A stretch of 64,000 bases of DNA from Segnochrobactrum spirostomi (GTDB lineage Bacteria; Pseudomonadota; Alphaproteobacteria; Rhizobiales; Segnochrobactraceae), in the NCBI RefSeq assembly GCF_009600605.1, contig NZ_VWNA01000002.1:340587-404586 (forward strand), written 5' to 3'. Positions 17,827 through 25,677 of the stretch are shown here, piece by piece. The notes under the pieces were generated by a model that was not told the DNA's origin, made no database searches, and was given only the letters and a program-made list of their open reading frames with translations. The position numbers and the translations under genes were made by a program. The stretch's first letter is position 1, and every line of letters starts with the position of its first letter.

Positions 17827-19411
17827 GGATCACCGTTGCCTCGTCGCCGGTCGGCACAGGTTCGGCCGCCGGCCCCGTCTCGATCTTCGCGGCGTCTCCG
17901 ACCATGGCGCGGCCGATCGCCTGCCGATCGAACGGCGCCTCGAACTCCGCCGCGAGCCGTCCGCGCGCCATCACGCCGATCCGGTTGGCGAGCTTCATCG
18001 CCTCGTCGAGGTCCTCGCTGACGAGGAGGACGGCGGCGCTCTGCCCGGCCGCCTCCTTGAGCCGTGCGTGAACGGCGGCGGTGGCGCGGGCGTCGAGGCC
18101 GCGGCTCGGGCTCTGGGCGACGACGATCCCGGGCTGATCGGCGAACTCGCGGGCGATCACGAGCTTCTGGGCGTTGCCGCCAGACAGGAGCGCCGCATTC
18201 TGGGCGAGGCTACGCACGCCCTGCACGTCGAACTCGGCGAGGGCGCGCTCCGCGTCGGCGCGCATCCGCCCGCGTCGCGTCCAGGCCCACGAGCCGTAGG
18301 CGCCGCGGGCGGTGCGGCCAATGCCGAAATTGTCGAGCACCGACAGGCCGCCGGCGAGCGCATATCGGTAGCGGTCGGCCGGGATGAAGGCGACGCCGAG
18401 GCGGCGGAGTTCGGCCGGATCGAGAACGGTCAGGGCCTCGCCGGCATCCTCGAACTGGATGGCGCCGGACTCCGGTTGGCGCAGACCCATCAGCATCTCG
18501 GTCAATTCGCTCTGACCGTTACCGGAGACCCCGGCGAGGGCATAGATCTCACCGGCCCGGACATGGAACGAGACATTGTCGACGGCACGCGAGCCGTCGC
18601 TCCGGCGGACGCTCAGGTTCAGCGTCTCGAGCCTGCGGCGTCCGAATTCGGGCGGCGTCTCGGCCGCAATCGGCAGCGCGTCGCCGACGGTGAGACGGGT
18701 GAGCTCTTCGATCGAGGTTGCCGCGGGATCGACGGAGGCGACCGTTCGTCCCGCGCGCAGGATCGTGACCCGATCGGCGAAGCGCTTCACATCCGACAGC
18801 TTGTGGGTGACGAGCACGATGGTGGTGCCGGTCGCCGCGAGGCCGCGCAGCGTCTGCATCAGACGCTCGGCCTCCTGATCGGTGAGCACCGCGGTCGGCT
18901 CGTCGAGGATCAGGATGCGGGCACCCCCGATCAAGGCCTTGATCACCTCGACGCGCTGCTGCTCGGCGATCGAGAGGGAATCGACGCGGGCATGCGGATC
19001 GACGGTCGCGCCGAGCAGCGCCGCCTTCTCCGCGATCGCCGCCATCATCGCCTGCCGCTCGCGCGCCGTGGAGGCGAGACGCTCTCCCGAGCCGATCCGC
19101 GACAGGAGGACGTTGTCGAGAATCGAGAACGGCCGCACCAGCTTGAAATGCTGATGAACCATCCCGATGCCCCGGGCCGCCGCCTCGCGCGGGCCGGAAA
19201 GATAGGTCGGCTCACCGAACAGGCGCAGGCCGCCGCTGTCGGGCGTGTAGAGCCCGCAGCAGACGTTCATCAAGGTGGACTTGCCGGCACCGTTCTCGCC
19301 GAGCAGCGCATGGATCTCGCCGGCGTTGGCGGTGAAGGAGGCGCCGTCGAGCGCGCGGAAACCGTCGAAGGTCTTGGTGACCCGGTCGAGTTCCAGGGTG
19401 GCGGTTGTCAT
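17819..19411 (-). CDS. BMP/nucleoside-type ABC transporter ATP-binding protein (tandem ATPase)
   Basis: 530 residues with two ATPase domains. The first has Walker A GENGAGKSTLMNVCCG, signature LSIAEQQRVEVIKAL, and Walker B ILDEPTAVLTDQE. The second has the degenerate P-loop GVSGNGQSELTEMLMG, signature LSGGNAQKLVIAREF, and the unusual Walker-B-region text VAQSPSRGLDARATAAV, where Q and S replace the D-E of a typical site. That replacement of the catalytic acid in the second site is common in the YufO/nucleoside family. It follows the BMP binding-protein gene by 64 bp. Confidence 0.9.
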   Translation of the reverse strand: MTTATLELDRVTKTFDGFRALDGASFTANAGEIHALLGENGAGKSTLMNVCCGLYTPDSGGLRLFGEPTYLSGPREAAARGIGMVHQHFKLVRPFSILDNVLLSRIGSGERLASTARERQAMMAAIAEKAALLGATVDPHARVDSLSIAEQQRVEVIKALIGGARILILDEPTAVLTDQEAERLMQTLRGLAATGTTIVLVTHKLSDVKRFADRVTILRAGRTVASVDPAATSIEELTRLTVGDALPIAAETPPEFGRRRLETLNLSVRRSDGSRAVDNVSFHVRAGEIYALAGVSGNGQSELTEMLMGLRQPESGAIQFEDAGEALTVLDPAELRRLGVAFIPADRYRYALAGGLSVLDNFGIGRTARGAYGSWAWTRRGRMRADAERALAEFDVQGVRSLAQNAALLSGGNAQKLVIAREFADQPGIVVAQSPSRGLDARATAAVHARLKEAAGQSAAVLLVSEDLDEAMKLANRIGVMARGRLAAEFEAPFDRQAIGRAMVGDAAKIETGPAAEPVPTGDEATVIHE

Positions 19412-19475
19412 GAAGCAGCTCTTCGAAGGCGCGAAGGGCGCGGGCGGCGCGGGAGATGCGCCGCCCGTCGCGAGG

Positions 19476-20561
19476 TCATTTCTGCGAGATCACGCCGTCG
19501 ACGAACCAATCCATCTTCCAGAGATCGGCGTCGCTGATGGGTTGGCCGGCGGCGAGGCGCTCCTTGCCGTCGCGGTCCTTGAGCGGTCCGACGAAGACGG
19601 GGAAGCCGTCGATGATCGATTGGCGGGCGGCGAAGATCTTCTTCTTGTTCTCCTCCGAGACCGCCGAGCCGCAGCAGGAGATATCGGTGCCGCCCTCCTT
19701 GATGCCCGGGAAGGCGCCGTAGGGCGACGGCTCCCAGGTGCCGGCCTTGATCTTCTCGAGCTCGGGCACGAGGAATTTCGACCACGTCCAGATCGAGGAG
19801 CACTGGTTCGCCTTCGGCGCGAATTCGGTCAGGTCGCGGTGGTGGCCGGTCGAATAGACGCCGCGCTCCTGGGCGACGATCTGCGGCGTCGGCGTGTCGA
19901 CGTGCTGGCCGATGACGTCGATGCCTTCGTCGATGAGGGCCGAGGCGGCGGCGCGCTCCTTGACCGGATCGTTCCAGGCGCCGGTGAAGACGACGGTGAC
20001 GGTCGCGTTCGGGTTGATGGTCTTGGCGCCGAGCTCGTAGGCATTGATGGTCCAGTTCACCACCGGCAGCGGGTTGGCCGCCACGAAGCCGAGCTTGCCC
20101 GTCTTGGAGGCCGCTGCGGCGGCCATGCCGCAGAGATATTGGCTCTCATAGGTGCGGCCATAGAACGATTCGAGGTTCGGGCCGTTGGTGGTGCCGCTCG
20201 CATTGAGGAAGGCGACGTCCGGGTGCGCCTCCGAGAGCTTCTTGAACGTGTCGGAATAACCGAAGGCGGTGCCGATGATGACGTTGTAGCCGCGCTGAAT
20301 GAAGCGTTCGGCCGGCGGCGTGATGGAGGCGGCGTCCTCCGGTACCTTGTCGACCACGGGGATCGTCTCGCCGAGCGCCTTCTCCATCGCCGGCAAGGCT
20401 TCCATGAAGGCCTGGCTCCAGCCGCCGTCGTTCTTGGGGCCGAACAGGATGATCGCGACCTTCGGATCGCCCTGAACCTTGAAAGGCGCCGCGACCGCGA
20501 TCGCGGAGGTGATGAGGCAGGCGGCCGACGCGAGGGCCACCGCCATCTTGGACATCTTCAT
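19476..20561 (-). CDS. BMP-family ABC transporter substrate-binding protein (PnrA-like)
   Basis: 361 residues with a Sec signal peptide (hydrophobic core VALASAACLITSAIAVAAP). The BMP/PnrA fold is shown by VAIILFGPKNDGGWSQAFMEAL, the NVIIGTAFGYSDTF strand, ESQYLCGMAAA, and the effector-side VIGQHVDTPTPQIVAQERGVYSTG. There is no lipobox cysteine near the cleavage site, so it should be soluble in the periplasm. Known relatives bind purine nucleosides, other nucleosides or related heterocycles. A Cys-Cys pair near DISCCGSAV is unusual and may make a local disulfide. Confidence 0.9.
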   Translation of the reverse strand: MKMSKMAVALASAACLITSAIAVAAPFKVQGDPKVAIILFGPKNDGGWSQAFMEALPAMEKALGETIPVVDKVPEDAASITPPAERFIQRGYNVIIGTAFGYSDTFKKLSEAHPDVAFLNASGTTNGPNLESFYGRTYESQYLCGMAAAAASKTGKLGFVAANPLPVVNWTINAYELGAKTINPNATVTVVFTGAWNDPVKERAAASALIDEGIDVIGQHVDTPTPQIVAQERGVYSTGHHRDLTEFAPKANQCSSIWTWSKFLVPELEKIKAGTWEPSPYGAFPGIKEGGTDISCCGSAVSEENKKKIFAARQSIIDGFPVFVGPLKDRDGKERLAAGQPISDADLWKMDWFVDGVISQK

Positions 20562-20618
20562 CTCGGTCTTCCTCTGGATGGAATCCGGCCTCTGCGGGCC
20601 GCTGGGGATCGTGACGTG

Positions 20619-21002
20619 TCAAAGCATCTTGTTGATCCGGAAGACATTTTCCTCCGGGTCGAGCAGCACGGACTGGTACCAGTTGTAGTAGGTCTTGTAG
20701 GGCGCCTTGATCAGCTTGGCGCCTTTGGCGACCGCGAGCGGCGTGAGGCGATCGACGTCCTCGGCACTGTCGACGTCGATGTTGAGGAGGAATTTCACCC
20801 CGGTCGGCTGCGCGTAATCGGAGAGCTTGAGGAGGTCATAGGCCTCCTGCGCGTTGAAGCCGAGGCAGCTTTGTCCGGTCTTCAAGCCCACGAAGATCGG
20901 CGAGCGGATCTCCGGGATTTCCTCGAACCCGAACAGGTCTCGGTAGAAGCCCGACAGCGCCTCGATGTCCTTCGTGAAGATGTTCACGTACGACAGATTC
21001 AC
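20619..21002 (-). CDS. VOC (glyoxalase/bleomycin-resistance) family protein
   Basis: 127 residues, a single vicinal-oxygen-chelate module pair: YVNIFTKDIEALSGFYRDLFGF, then a central GLKTGQSCLGF strand, and the second half ending VLLDPEENVFRINKML. The Glu in DPEENVFRI is the expected metal ligand of VOC enzymes; the first-strand ligand position is Asn rather than His (YVNIF). It may isomerise, cleave or epimerise an intermediate, or simply bind a ligand. It lies between the dioxygenase and the BMP binding protein in one minus-strand operon. Confidence 0.85.
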   Translation of the reverse strand: MNLSYVNIFTKDIEALSGFYRDLFGFEEIPEIRSPIFVGLKTGQSCLGFNAQEAYDLLKLSDYAQPTGVKFLLNIDVDSAEDVDRLTPLAVAKGAKLIKAPYKTYYNWYQSVLLDPEENVFRINKML

Positions 21003-21096
21003 GTCTATTCATCCTCTGAATGTCGCGACGATGGGGGCGCCGAGACGTCCCCGTGAGAAGCGGACTGGCTTGGACGAACGCCCGCGCTTCGAGATG

Positions 21097-21145
21097 CCCT
21101 TCGACCGGGCTGCCGAAGGGTCTGCGGCGGCAGGCCCGCAGACCC
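21097..21145 (-). other. Two overlapping, mutually exclusive hairpins after the dioxygenase gene
   Basis: Arms GGGTCTGCG (21118-21126) and CGCAGACCC (21137-21145) form a perfect 9-bp stem with a 10-nt loop. CCCTTCG (21097-21103) and CGAAGGG (21114-21120) form a second 7-bp stem that shares GGG 21118-21120, so both cannot fold together. They lie in the 154-bp gap between the dioxygenase and VOC genes and could act as a partial terminator or attenuator within the operon. No T-run is seen. Confidence 0.45.
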
Positions 21146-21156
21146 GTCGATCGCGT

Positions 21157-22170
21157 TTAGGCCGCCTTCTCGCCCTTGCCGAAGGTTGTCTGCTTGACGA
21201 ACTTGCTCTTCAGGTGATCGCCGGAGCTGATCGGCGCATATATCGGGCTCTCGCCGGGCGCCAGGCAGCTCGGCAAGCATTCGATGACGGCGTCGTAGTT
21301 CGGCTGATGGAAGAACACGATCGACAGCCGGTCGATGTTCTCTTCCGAAGACATGCCGGGGTTGACGACGCGGTGCAGCGTCGACGTCCAGGTGTCGTTC
21401 GTCCATTGCTGCATCAGATCGCCGATATTGACGATGAAGGTGCCCTCGACGACGGGGACGCCGACCCACTCGCCGGCCTTGTTCTTCACCTCGAGGCTGC
21501 GGTCACCGACCTCTTTGCGCAGGATCGTCATGCTGCCGTAGTCGGAATGGGCGCCGGCGCGGAGCTGGCCCGGGAGCGGCTCCGCCGTCTGGCGCGGGTA
21601 GCGCAGCACCCGCATCATCGAGATGTTGCGGTCGATGGTGCCGTCGAAATAGTGCTCGTCGAGGTCGAGCGCGAGCGCGAACAGGCGCATCAGATCGGTG
21701 GCGAGCGCGTCCACCGACGTGAAATAGTCCTCCCAAAGATCCTTCAGCTCGGCGGGGACCGCCGGCCAGACGTTCGGCGCGAAATGCGGGCCGGCCGCGG
21801 CTGACGTGTAGTAGGGATCGCCTGCGGGGACGTCGACGGGGCCGATCGACAGGGATTCCTTGATGTCCGGCGGCGTCGGCTCGTCGAGGCTGTAGGACAG
21901 GCCCTCGCCGCCGACGGCGGAATAGCCGCGCACCTGGTCCGGCGCCGGGCGCTCGCACTTCATCTTCTCGCCGTGGGGCAAGGCGAAGAACGCGGCCGAC
22001 ACGTCGTAGGTCTTGCGGATCAGATCTTCGGGGATGCCGTGGCCCGAAACGACCAGAAACCCGATGTCGCGGCAGGCTTGTCCGATCTTCTCGGCAACCG
22101 CTCGTTTCCCCTCCGGCGTTCCCGCCTTGTAGGGGCTCAAATCGATCACCGGAACCTCAAGTAAGGTCAT
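21157..22170 (-). CDS. Isopenicillin-N-synthase-family 2-oxoglutarate/Fe(II) dioxygenase
   Basis: 337 residues. The N-terminal DIOX_N region (VPVIDLSPY, GFLVVSGHGIPEDLI) is followed by the double-stranded beta-helix core. Iron ligands are H208 and D210 in AGAHSDYGSMTIL and H266 in STLHRVVNP; 2-oxoglutarate would be anchored by R281 in RLSIVFF. The family hydroxylates or oxidises small molecules, including thymine and other nucleobases in fungi. It is the first gene of the BMP-importer operon, 77 bp or so downstream of a sigma-54-type promoter start. An oxidative attack on the imported heterocycle is the simplest reading, but the substrate is not proven. Confidence 0.9.
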   Translation of the reverse strand: MTLLEVPVIDLSPYKAGTPEGKRAVAEKIGQACRDIGFLVVSGHGIPEDLIRKTYDVSAAFFALPHGEKMKCERPAPDQVRGYSAVGGEGLSYSLDEPTPPDIKESLSIGPVDVPAGDPYYTSAAAGPHFAPNVWPAVPAELKDLWEDYFTSVDALATDLMRLFALALDLDEHYFDGTIDRNISMMRVLRYPRQTAEPLPGQLRAGAHSDYGSMTILRKEVGDRSLEVKNKAGEWVGVPVVEGTFIVNIGDLMQQWTNDTWTSTLHRVVNPGMSSEENIDRLSIVFFHQPNYDAVIECLPSCLAPGESPIYAPISSGDHLKSKFVKQTTFGKGEKAA

Positions 22171-22257
22171 CTGAAGGCCCTCGTCTTATTGGTGTGCAGA
22201 AGGAAGCCCCCGACTTCTGCGCGAAGTGTCGGAGCCGCCATCTTCCGAATTACAATA

Positions 22258-22273
22258 AGCAAGAGGTATGCCA
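22258..22273 (-). promoter_or_regulatory. Sigma-54 (-24/-12) promoter of the BMP/dioxygenase operon
   Basis: On the minus strand TGGCATACCTCTTGCT matches the sigma-54 consensus TGGCACR-N4-TTGCW at 15 of 16 positions, with the GG and GC doublets at the required spacing. Transcription would start near 22247, about 77 nt before the dioxygenase ATG at 22170. A search over whole-genome sigma-54 sites would be needed to weigh the chance of a random match. Confidence 0.65.
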
Positions 22274-22324
22274 GGGCTCGCGAGCCAGAAAGTCTCAGAA
22301 CTTGTACTTGAAATTTTACCGGAT

Positions 22325-22356
22325 GATCAAAAAATGATCTGCACGGCTCGTCGTGC
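22325..22356. promoter_or_regulatory. Candidate upstream activator sites for the sigma-54 promoter
   Basis: GCACG-N6-CGTGC (22341-22345 with 22352-22356) is a dyad centred about 100 bp upstream of the predicted start, the distance usual for enhancer-binding proteins. It resembles the NtrC site GCAC-N7-GTGC but with an 8-bp spacer. A second dyad GATCA-N5-TGATC (22325-22339) adjoins it. Which activator binds is unknown. Confidence 0.35.
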
Positions 22357-22448
22357 CTAGAATCTGAGCGGGCACATTCCTGCGAACGAAATGTGCGCGA
22401 GGCGGTGTCGCCAGAGGCGGACGCCGCCCATGATCCCGGACTGGATCG

Positions 22449-23393
22449 TTAGCGTCCCGCGGCGGCGGCACGGATCGGCGGCGGCTCTGCCACCGGCGCG
22501 TAGGAGCGCGGGGAGGTCGAGATGGCGCGCGACGCGAGGGCGACGGCGTCGGCGAGGCAGGTTTCGATCGGCTCGTCGCGGGCGATCGCGGCGAGGAAGC
22601 CGGCATTGAAGACGTCGCCGGCCCCGATCGTGTCGACCACCTCGACCTGCGGGGCCGGGACCGACCACGTGCCGCAGATCTTACCGGCGGCGACCGCGCC
22701 GTTCGGGCCGCATTTGACGACGGCGATGGCACCGTCGCGCATGGTGCGGGCGATGACCTCCGCCGCTGTGAGGGGCGACGGGCAGCCGGTCAGGCTCGTC
22801 GCCTCGACCTCACTGAGCAGCGCGCAATCGCTGACCGCGAGGAGCGATTGGGCGAAGGCGCGCACCGGTTCCGTCCAGCCGGCCGGGGGCCAGCCCGGAT
22901 CGATCGCGACGCGGGCACCGACGCGGTGGGCGTAGTCCACGAGCCGGCCGTAGCCGGGCATCAGGGCTTCGGTTTGAAACGCGCCGGAGAGCAGCAGCCA
23001 GCCGCCGGCGAGCGGAACCTCGCGCAACGCCGCCAGCGCCTCATCGGGTCCGTAGAGCGGCAGGTGGCCGCGCGTGGTGAGGAAGGTGCGCTCGCCGTCG
23101 GGATGGGTGACGCCGATGGTCAGCGTCGTCTTGGCGTCCGTGCGTGTCCACGACACGCTGCCCGCCGGAAAGGCTTCGACGAGAAAGTCGCCGAAGCTGT
23201 CGTTGCCCCGGCTCGCGCAGAGGCGGAACGGCACCCCGAGCCCGGCCCAGGCGAGCGCCGTGTTGCCGGCCGAGCCCCCGACGCGCAATTCGTCGTGGGG
23301 CACGAAGATCTCGATGCCGACCTGCGGCCACGGCGCCACGGGGCCGAGGATCAGGTCGACATTGACGTTGCCGAGAACGACGAGCGGCTGCAT
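22449..23393 (-). CDS. PfkB-family carbohydrate kinase
   Basis: 314 residues from the ATG at 23393; the longer frame upstream is a shadow of the neighbouring oxidoreductase gene. PfkB signature 1 is visible as RVGGSAGNTALAWAGLG and signature 2 as DTIGAGDVFNAGFLAAI, with the catalytic Asp in GAGD. Members phosphorylate sugars such as ribose, fructose, 2-keto-3-deoxygluconate or modified hexoses. It follows the Gfo/Idh/MocA gene by 5 bp, so the two are coupled, and an oxidised or isomerised sugar could be its substrate. Confidence 0.9.
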   Translation of the reverse strand: MQPLVVLGNVNVDLILGPVAPWPQVGIEIFVPHDELRVGGSAGNTALAWAGLGVPFRLCASRGNDSFGDFLVEAFPAGSVSWTRTDAKTTLTIGVTHPDGERTFLTTRGHLPLYGPDEALAALREVPLAGGWLLLSGAFQTEALMPGYGRLVDYAHRVGARVAIDPGWPPAGWTEPVRAFAQSLLAVSDCALLSEVEATSLTGCPSPLTAAEVIARTMRDGAIAVVKCGPNGAVAAGKICGTWSVPAPQVEVVDTIGAGDVFNAGFLAAIARDEPIETCLADAVALASRAISTSPRSYAPVAEPPPIRAAAAGR

Positions 23394-23398
23394 CGCGA

Positions 23399-24478
23399 TC
23401 AGTCCGCGGTGCGGCGGGCGGCGGCGATGATCGCCGCGAAGAGATCGAGGTCCGCGGCCGACTCCGCTGGCGGGGTGCGGTTCTCGGCGCCCTCGGTGGC
23501 GGCGGCGTGGAAGGCGCGCAGCTCCGCGTCGAACGGGTCCTGATAGAACGGGCCGAGCCGGGTCAGGCTGTTGTCGTGCGCCGTCGAGTGCTGCACGTCG
23601 AGCACCATCGGCAGGTTCCGCACATAAGGCGTCGGATATTCCCAGGCGAGCCGCTCGGTGCGGGTGTTGATCTCGAAGCCCGCCTCGAAGCGGACGACGT
23701 CGCCGATCATGCACTCGTAGAGCGCGGTGAAGGTGCCGTAATCGAACAGCGCGGTGATCTGCGCGCCGCCCTGCTTCACCTCCGCAGCGATCACCCGCTT
23801 CGGGCTGCCGATCAGGTCGCGCATCGCCGACAGCGAATGGGAGGAGAGGCCGGTCAGCACGCTGTAGGCGGTGCGCAGGTCGGCCGGCGCGTCGGCGCCG
23901 ATGACCTTGTCCACCATGCCGGCGCGCAGGCTGCGGCTCTCGTCGAGGAGCGCCGTCGGGATGTCGCCGGGCGGCACCGCGACCTGATCGACCTGCTGGA
24001 AGAACCACGGGCCTTCGCAGATCACGTCGCGGACGCGGACATAGGTGATGGCGTCGAGCTCGGGCAGCCGCGCCTTGGCCTCGACGAAAGCCGGCGCGAA
24101 GCGGCGCATGTAGCCGACCATCGCGACCCGGTCGGACGCCTCGGCGACGGCGGAGAGCGCGGCGAGATCGTCCTTCTCGAGGCAGCACGGCTTCTCGATC
24201 AGGACGTGCTTGCCGGCCTGCAGCGCGGCCCGCGCATGGGCGCCGTGATATTGATCGGGGCTCAACACCAGCACGGCGTCGATGTCGGGCGACGCGATCA
24301 GGTCCTCGGCGGTCGCGAAGGTGCGCGCGATGCCCCAGCGCGGGCAGACGGCCGCCGCGACGGAGGGCGAGGGATCGTAGGCGCCGGCGAGCGAATAGAG
24401 ATCCCCGAGCCGCTGGAGGATCGGGAGGTGGATGAGCTGGGCAACTTCCCCGAGCCCGATCAGGCCAAGTCTGAGCAT
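23399..24478 (-). CDS. Gfo/Idh/MocA-family oxidoreductase
   Basis: 359 residues from the ATG at 24478, where the nucleotide-binding start MLRLGLIGLGEVAQLIHLP lies; the upstream extension is non-coding. The family lysine is in HVLIEKPCCLEKDD. The C-terminal half (VLTGLSSHSLSAMRDLIGSP, later DVQHSTAHDNS) is diverged from sugar dehydrogenases of the other two Gfo genes in this window: the usual G-x-H at the catalytic helix is LSSHSL. It forms a two-gene unit with the PfkB kinase and is divergent from the IolE-like gene. Confidence 0.87.
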   Translation of the reverse strand: MLRLGLIGLGEVAQLIHLPILQRLGDLYSLAGAYDPSPSVAAAVCPRWGIARTFATAEDLIASPDIDAVLVLSPDQYHGAHARAALQAGKHVLIEKPCCLEKDDLAALSAVAEASDRVAMVGYMRRFAPAFVEAKARLPELDAITYVRVRDVICEGPWFFQQVDQVAVPPGDIPTALLDESRSLRAGMVDKVIGADAPADLRTAYSVLTGLSSHSLSAMRDLIGSPKRVIAAEVKQGGAQITALFDYGTFTALYECMIGDVVRFEAGFEINTRTERLAWEYPTPYVRNLPMVLDVQHSTAHDNSLTRLGPFYQDPFDAELRAFHAAATEGAENRTPPAESAADLDLFAAIIAAARRTAD

Positions 24479-24736
24479 GACGGATTCCGATTGCGGACGC
24501 CGCGTGCGGGAGCGGCGCCTCAGGAGCGAAGGGGCATGTCCGATGAATAAATACGAGATAGTGATTTTATCAAGCGATTTTCTGCACGGCGTTTCCGCCT
24601 CTGTTTGGTCAGCGCGGAGGCGAAAGGGTGCGATATCGGCCCCTGCTCTGCCGGTCGAACGGTGTGGACCGTGTCGGTCAGGGGCCGCCTCGGGGTGTCT
24701 CAGGGCCATTCGAGGCTGGCGCAGCGGAGCTTAATG

Positions 24737-24754
24737 TATTATCCAGGATTTAAA
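24737..24754 (+). promoter_or_regulatory. Predicted -10 region and box shared with the alpha-mannosidase promoter
   Basis: TATTATCCAGGATTTAAA ends about 17 bp before the ATG at 24772, with GGAGGA as ribosome site in between. TATTAT is a good -10 hexamer. A close relative, TATGATACAGATTAAA, sits at the same place before the mannosidase gene (31406-31421). No strong -35 is seen. The similarity suggests a common regulator, perhaps the ROK protein encoded next door. The rest of the 292-bp divergent gap is mostly featureless, with an AT-rich stretch at 24545-24580 that may hold the minus-strand promoter. Confidence 0.4.
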
Positions 24755-24771
24755 CGACCCCGGAGGACATC

Positions 24772-25638
24772 ATGAAGCTCGCGACCGCCCCCGACGCCTG
24801 GGGCGTCTGGTATGCCGAGGACCCGCGGCAGACCCCTTGGCAGCGTTATCTGGACGAGGTTCAGGAGGCCGGTTTCACCGCCACCGAGACCGGTCCGTGG
24901 GGCTATCTGCCGACCGATCCGGCCCGCCTTCAGGACGAACTCGGCCGTCGCGGCATCAGCGTTTGCGGCTCTGCACTGGTTCACCTGCTCGCGCGTCCCG
25001 ATGCCATGGACAGCCTACGCCCGCGGCTCGAGCAGACCTGCGGCCTGTTGCGCGCCATGGGCGCCGAATGGGTGGTGGTGATGGACGATTCGGACCTGCC
25101 GGCGCCGGGTCAGGTCCGCGCGCTGAGCCCCGAAGCGTGGTCCACGATGATCGCCATCGTCAACGCGGCGGCGCATTACGTCACCGAGGAGCACGGCCTG
25201 TCGTTCGCCTTCCATCCCCATGTCGGTTCGGGCGTGGAGACGGAGGAGGAGGTCATCCGCCTGCTCGAGGAGACGAAACCGGACGAGGTCGGGCTCTGCT
25301 TCGATTTCGGCCACCACGCCTATACGGGGGCCGATGCCGTGGCGTTCATGAAGCGCTTCGCCGACCGCATCCCCTATTATCACTTCAAGAACGTCGATCC
25401 CGTTCTCCTCGACAAGATCCGCCGGGAGAACATCAACTTCATCGAGGGCTTCCAGTCGGGCGTCATGTGCGAGCTCGACCGGGGCATCGTCGACTTCGCG
25501 GAAGTCCGGGATTTCCTTGCCTCTCGCGGGTTCGACGGCTATGCGGTCTACGAGCAGGACATGTATCCCTGCCCGCCCGAAAAGCCTCTTCCGATCGCCC
25601 GTCACAACCGGCAAGCTCTGCGCAATCTGGGACTTTAG
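24772..25638 (+). CDS. IolE-like TIM-barrel isomerase/dehydratase
   Basis: 288 residues opening MKLATAPDAWGVWYAEDPRQ, which matches the start of inosose dehydratase IolE (NAPDSWGVW). Further matches are AFHPHVGSGVETEEEV, CFDFGHHAYTGAD, YYHFKNVDP and the late YAVYEQDMYP, giving the Glu/Asp/His/Glu metal site of this TIM-barrel family. No other iol genes are adjacent, so it may act on a different keto-sugar than 2-keto-myo-inositol. A GGAGGA ribosome site precedes the ATG. It forms a plus-strand pair with the ROK regulator. Confidence 0.85.
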   Translation: MKLATAPDAWGVWYAEDPRQTPWQRYLDEVQEAGFTATETGPWGYLPTDPARLQDELGRRGISVCGSALVHLLARPDAMDSLRPRLEQTCGLLRAMGAEWVVVMDDSDLPAPGQVRALSPEAWSTMIAIVNAAAHYVTEEHGLSFAFHPHVGSGVETEEEVIRLLEETKPDEVGLCFDFGHHAYTGADAVAFMKRFADRIPYYHFKNVDPVLLDKIRRENINFIEGFQSGVMCELDRGIVDFAEVRDFLASRGFDGYAVYEQDMYPCPPEKPLPIARHNRQALRNLGL

Positions 25639-25677
25639 CCGCACCGCGCCGGGCGACGTGCGCATGAGGACAGCGCC

